Of a stretch of 41,739 bases of DNA, positions 38,454-41,739 are shown piece after piece. Source of the stretch: Gammaproteobacteria bacterium (GTDB lineage: Bacteria > Pseudomonadota > Gammaproteobacteria > Steroidobacterales > Foliamicaceae); contig JAPPHC010000069.1 in the NCBI GenBank assembly GCA_028821145.1, positions 698 to 42,436 of the forward strand, written 5' to 3'. Made by a program: the position numbers and the translations under genes. Position 1 is the first letter of the stretch; the number at the start of each line of letters is the position of its first letter. The notes under the pieces are model-generated. The model ran no database searches, was not told the DNA's origin, and saw only the letters and a program-made list of their open reading frames with translations.

Positions 38454-39741
38454 TTTCAATCACCTCCGTGGCCCAACTATAGGCCAACAGCCCGTCGGCG
38501 AGCTTGGGTTCGAACCAGGTGGACTTGGGCGGCATGATCTCGCCTGCGCCGGCCACGTCCATCAGCGCCTGCATGGGCGTGGGGTAAAGCGCTACGGCAA
38601 CCGTCGCGTCGCCGCTGTCCACGCGCCGCTCCAGTTCTTCGAGGCCGCGCGCGCCGCCCACGAAGTCGATGCGCGGATCGGTGCGGGAATCCTCGATGCC
38701 AAGGATCGGAGCCAGCAGGTGCTCCCCCAGCAGGCTGACGTCGAGGCTGCCGACCGGATCGTTGTCGGGCGTAAGTCCGGCGCGCAATCGGGCGCGATGC
38801 CAGCCTCCGCTCAGGTACAAGCCGAACTCTCCCGCGCGCCCAGGCCGGGCCGCGCCGGATGAGGGCGCAACCTCGAAACTCTCGTTCAGCGCTGCCAGAA
38901 AGGCCCGTGGAGTGTGGCCGTTCAGACTGGTAACCACGCGGTTGTAATCGAGTATCCGCAACTCCTCGGCCGGAAACGTGGCGCCCAGCAGCCACTGCGC
39001 CTCCGGGCGGCCCGAAAAAGCCTCCGCGGCCCGGTTGCCTGCCGCAACGCGGTGATGTCCGTCGGCGATGAAGAGTTCCCCCAGTTCCGCGACCGCCTGG
39101 GTAATTCGCGCCACGGCTACCGCATCCCGGACCGGCCAAACGCTGTGTTCGGTCACGGCGCCGTCCTGGCTGAGACTCGTCCGGCACTCCGGCTCGGCCT
39201 GCGTGGCCTCCTCGATTACGGCAGCCAGATCGAAATGCCGGCGATGCGCCAGCATGACCAGCCCGGTCTGCGCTTCCAGCGCCTGGATGAGCAGCGCGCG
39301 GTCGGTTTCCTTGTCCGGCCGGGTCAATTCGTGGCGACGCAGTGTTCCGGCGCGGTAGCAGTCCACCGACACGAGCAGTACGACACCGGTCTGCGCGTGC
39401 GAACCGCTTGCTACCCGGTACACGTAATAGGCGGGCTGCACATCCGGCGCGATCGTGCCTTGAGCGAGAAAGTCGTCCAGCGAGCAACGGGCTGCCCTGT
39501 AGCGCTCCCCGGCGGTCGGATCGGCCTCGGGCGGCATGGCGGCTTCGGGCAGCGACACGCGCAGAAAATCATGCGGGCGGTCGGCAACGCGCGCCCGCGC
39601 CTCATCGGTGCTGACCACGTCGTACGGCGGGGCAATTGTTTCCGCAGCTCTTCCGGCAGCCGGACGCAGCGCTGTAAAGGGAGCTACACGGAACCCGGGA
39701 GGCTGATCAGCGGGCCTCGGTCCCGCGGGGGATTTACCCAT
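38443..39741 (-). CDS. DUF1015 family protein
   Basis: The 432-residue protein has the DUF1015 marks IAPPYDVVS, LRRHELTRPDKETDR, ELFIADGHHRVAAGN and ILDYNRVVTSLN, with DEARARV..FLRVSLPE near the start. The DGHHR core recalls ParB/SbnI-like nucleotide-binding sites, so a kinase- or nucleotide-dependent role is possible but unproven. The start is ATG 39741, 8 bases after the amine oxidase stop; a longer frame to 39948 is only read-in. It ends 11 bases into the PCP_red-like gene. Confidence 0.88.
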   Translation of the reverse strand: MGKSPAGPRPADQPPGFRVAPFTALRPAAGRAAETIAPPYDVVSTDEARARVADRPHDFLRVSLPEAAMPPEADPTAGERYRAARCSLDDFLAQGTIAPDVQPAYYVYRVASGSHAQTGVVLLVSVDCYRAGTLRRHELTRPDKETDRALLIQALEAQTGLVMLAHRRHFDLAAVIEEATQAEPECRTSLSQDGAVTEHSVWPVRDAVAVARITQAVAELGELFIADGHHRVAAGNRAAEAFSGRPEAQWLLGATFPAEELRILDYNRVVTSLNGHTPRAFLAALNESFEVAPSSGAARPGRAGEFGLYLSGGWHRARLRAGLTPDNDPVGSLDVSLLGEHLLAPILGIEDSRTDPRIDFVGGARGLEELERRVDSGDATVAVALYPTPMQALMDVAGAGEIMPPKSTWFEPKLADGLLAYSWATEVIENVR

Positions 39742-39749
39742 GCAGGCGG

Positions 39750-41192
39750 TCAGATCAGGTCGAGCACTTCGAAGGCGACGCGGTCGCCGGACTCCAGCGC
39801 TCCTTCCATGCCGCGGTTGGCCACGGCCGTGTGTTCGCCGCAGAAGTGCACCCGGCCATGCTGTTTCCCCACCTCCGGCGCGTACTTCATGACCTGGCCC
39901 GGCTTCCAGACCGCCCAGTCGCCCGCCGAGTCGGGATCGTTGAACCACGACTGGTAGGCCATGACCTCGAGCTGGCCCCTGGCGGCCGGGCGCAGGCGCT
40001 CGATGTCGGCGACGATGCGGGCGGCGGCTTCTTCATCGGACAACTTGTCCTGCTCCACCGCCAGTGCGCCGCGAGTCCAGCTCGTGAGGCTGGTGACTTC
40101 TTCCGGCGTGTCGCCCTTGCGCTCGCCGACCACCATTCCGGCCAGAGAATCGGTCCACATATTGGGCGACAGGCCGTCGTCCTCCCAGAAGGGACGCTTC
40201 GCAACCATGTGCAATTGATTGAGTATCTGGGAATCGACGTTTCGCGCCGCCTCGGCCTGCAATCCTTCAAGCCCGGGTTCCAGGTTCAGGTGACGCAGCA
40301 GCGAACACGGGAGCGAGCAGATCACGCGGCCGGCGTGATGGAGGCTGCCGTCCTCACAATGCACTTCGACGCGGGAACCGGTATCGCTTATACCCGTGAC
40401 CCGGCGCTGAAGCTGCACTTCCGAATTCAGCGAAGCGGCCATGGCCTCGGGAATCGACTGGTTGCCGTTCACCGCAGTGTAAGCGGAGCCGCCATCCGGC
40501 CCGGTAAATCCCTGCACAGCGGCTGCGAAGCGCATCGCGAACAGCACCAGTGCCGCCGACACCTCGTCGGCGTTGTTGCCCCAGCCCGGGTTGTTGTTGT
40601 AGCAAAGGTCCACGATCGCATCGGTCTCGCCCTGACCGGTGAGGTAATCGCGCAGCGACACGTCGAGGTGGGCAAACTCGGGCGACACCCAGTCCGGCGG
40701 CGACGGGTAGGGATTGTTCGTGAACATCTTGAAATTCAGGTAGGCCCAGGGCGGAAACTGGCGGGCCTGCTCCGGCAGCGGGTTCAGTGCGTGCGTGGGC
40801 CACTGCTCGGTGGGAATGATCTCGCCGTTCAGCGCCAGTGTCCGAACGCCGAAGAGCTCAACCATCGCGTCCAGGTTCACCAGCCCTACGCCGAGCTCCT
40901 GGATGACCTGCATGAGGCGCGCGTAGCCCGCCCCGAAGCTCGTTCCTCCGGCTTCGGGCGAACCGGGAATATGCCGGTAGGACAGGATCCGCCCGCCCAC
41001 GCGGTTGCGCGATTCCAGCACCGTGACGCTCAGGCCTTCCGACTCGAGCAGCCGCGCCGCCTGCAGGCCGGACAGCCCGGCGCCGATGACGATGACGTCA
41101 CTGTCGGTAGTGGGCCGCCGCGCGCACCCGGCGAGCACCGCCGCGGCAGCGCCGATCCCCATTAGCGCCTCGCGCCGATTCAATCTGGTCAC
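39750..41192 (-). CDS. Tat-exported flavin monoamine oxidase-like lipoprotein
   Basis: The 480-residue flavoprotein has a twin-arginine signal ([19 protein letters not shown]) with a lipobox Cys, so it is envelope-anchored. The FAD dinucleotide site is [19 protein letters not shown], followed by NRVGGRI, and the C-terminal FAD contact is [21 protein letters not shown]. It probably oxidises an amine or related compound; the substrate is unknown. The start is GTG 41192 with GGGAG upstream and TATACT at 41234-41229 as a likely -10. It leads the operon amine oxidase-DUF1015-PCP_red. Confidence 0.88.
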   Translation of the reverse strand: MTRLNRREALMGIGAAAAVLAGCARRPTTDSDVIVIGAGLSGLQAARLLESEGLSVTVLESRNRVGGRILSYRHIPGSPEAGGTSFGAGYARLMQVIQELGVGLVNLDAMVELFGVRTLALNGEIIPTEQWPTHALNPLPEQARQFPPWAYLNFKMFTNNPYPSPPDWVSPEFAHLDVSLRDYLTGQGETDAIVDLCYNNNPGWGNNADEVSAALVLFAMRFAAAVQGFTGPDGGSAYTAVNGNQSIPEAMAASLNSEVQLQRRVTGISDTGSRVEVHCEDGSLHHAGRVICSLPCSLLRHLNLEPGLEGLQAEAARNVDSQILNQLHMVAKRPFWEDDGLSPNMWTDSLAGMVVGERKGDTPEEVTSLTSWTRGALAVEQDKLSDEEAAARIVADIERLRPAARGQLEVMAYQSWFNDPDSAGDWAVWKPGQVMKYAPEVGKQHGRVHFCGEHTAVANRGMEGALESGDRVAFEVLDLI

Positions 41193-41228
41193 TGTCTCCC
41201 GCCTCCCCGTGCCTGGAATGGACGCAAG

Positions 41229-41279
41229 AGTATAAGGCCCTCCGAATCGTCGCGCCCGATACCTCGTAGCGGATAAACT
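41229..41279. promoter_or_regulatory. Divergent promoter region
   Basis: TATACT on the minus strand (41234-41229) lies about 36 bases before the amine oxidase GTG. TAAACT on the plus strand (41274-41279) ends 6 bases before the monooxygenase ATG, again predicting a leaderless mRNA. The gap between the two start codons is 93 bases. No clear -35 was found for the plus strand. Confidence 0.4.
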
Positions 41280-41285
41280 GAGCGG

Positions 41286-41739
41286 ATGCGCTTATTGATT
41301 GCGGGCGGCGGGCCAACCGGGCTGTACCTGGCCATTTCCATGCTGCGCCGCTCGTCGGGTCACCACATTACCGTGCTGGAACGCAACCGGCCCGACGACA
41401 CCTTCGGCTGGGGCGTGGTTTTTTCCGACGCCACGCTCGATAACCTGACTGAAAACGACCCGAAGACGGCCGACGAAATTCGTGGTCGATTCACCCACTG
41501 GGACGACATCGAGGTGCATTTCCGTGGCCGGAAACTGTTGTCGGGCGGTCACGGCTTCTGCGGGATCGGACGCAAGCGCTTGCTGCGCATCCTGCAGCGC
41601 CGGGCATCGGAACTGGGCGCGGACCTGCGCTTCGAGACCGAGGCGGAACCGGACCTCGACCTGTATCGCGACCACGACCTGGTCGTTGCCACCGACGGCG
41701 TCAACAGCCGCTTCCGCCAGGCCTACGCTCCGCACTTCG
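41286..41739 (+). CDS. FAD monooxygenase, salicylyl-CoA 5-hydroxylase-like (partial)
   Basis: Only the first 151 residues are inside the window. They show the FAD start [19 protein letters not shown] and the family-specific [28 protein letters not shown] and [19 protein letters not shown], then [15 protein letters not shown]. These match the N-terminal half of salicylyl-CoA or 2-aminobenzoyl-CoA monooxygenases, which hydroxylate CoA-activated aromatic acids. Some members carry a second old-yellow-enzyme domain, which cannot be judged here. The ATG at 41286 follows a -10-like hexamer. Confidence 0.85.
   Translation, partial: MRLLIAGGGPTGLYLAISMLRRSSGHHITVLERNRPDDTFGWGVVFSDATLDNLTENDPKTADEIRGRFTHWDDIEVHFRGRKLLSGGHGFCGIGRKRLLRILQRRASELGADLRFETEAEPDLDLYRDHDLVVATDGVNSRFRQAYAPHF

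Overview
The window is a gene-dense, GC-rich (about two-thirds by eye) piece of chromosome, most likely from an uncultured, probably marine or host-associated gammaproteobacterium. The lineage call is an inference. It rests on the birA-coaX-tRNA-Thr order, bioC near comF, a PA0069-type radical SAM gene, a YhhQ transporter, and proteobacterial families such as DUF1838 and DUF1015. No phage, transposase, CRISPR array or plasmid gene is visible. The left 205 bases contain a 165-base stretch of only G and C that looks like a contig-end artefact.

Region by region. 0.2-2.1 kb: ferrochelatase and a red chlorophyll catabolite reductase-like protein. 2.2-4.3 kb: a two-subunit Tat-exported GMC dehydrogenase, followed on the other strand by an M20 amidohydrolase, a MocA-like nucleotidyltransferase and an exported HExxH protein beside tRNA-Arg(CCG). 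7.7-11.2 kb: a Tat metallophosphoesterase, and a radical SAM enzyme translationally coupled to a mercuric-reductase-like flavoprotein. 11.3-14.8 kb: modABC, converging on bioC. 14.8-19.1 kb: an MFS-acyltransferase fusion, a DUF1295 membrane enzyme, an SDR and comF. 19.3-22.6 kb: bifunctional putA and a small DUF1640-like protein. 22.6-24.9 kb: a lower-GC patch with a small coiled-coil gene and a frameshifted methyltransferase-HNH fusion. 24.9-26.8 kb: a steroid-reductase-like membrane protein coupled to a PA0069-family radical SAM gene. 26.8-32.4 kb: a MacAB-like ABC exporter whose gene set is split by a small membrane protein and yhhQ. 32.4-36.2 kb: two glutathione transferases, plsY, an HTH-less birA, coaX, tRNA-Thr and tRNA-Met/Ile2. 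36.2-41.7 kb: a medium-chain dehydrogenase, DUF1838, a mini PCP_red-domain protein, DUF1015, a Tat lipoprotein amine oxidase and the start of a salicylyl-CoA-hydroxylase-like monooxygenase.

Genes are packed tightly. There are many ATGA/GTGA/TTGA stop-start overlaps and several convergent 3' overlaps, and coaX ends inside tRNA-Thr. Several promoters place a -10-like hexamer 6-9 bases before the start codon with no Shine-Dalgarno, which suggests leaderless mRNAs. The most distinctive signals are a family of short palindromic REP-like repeats at four loci, two of them read in the same frame inside modA and modC, and the methyltransferase-HNH fusion gene.
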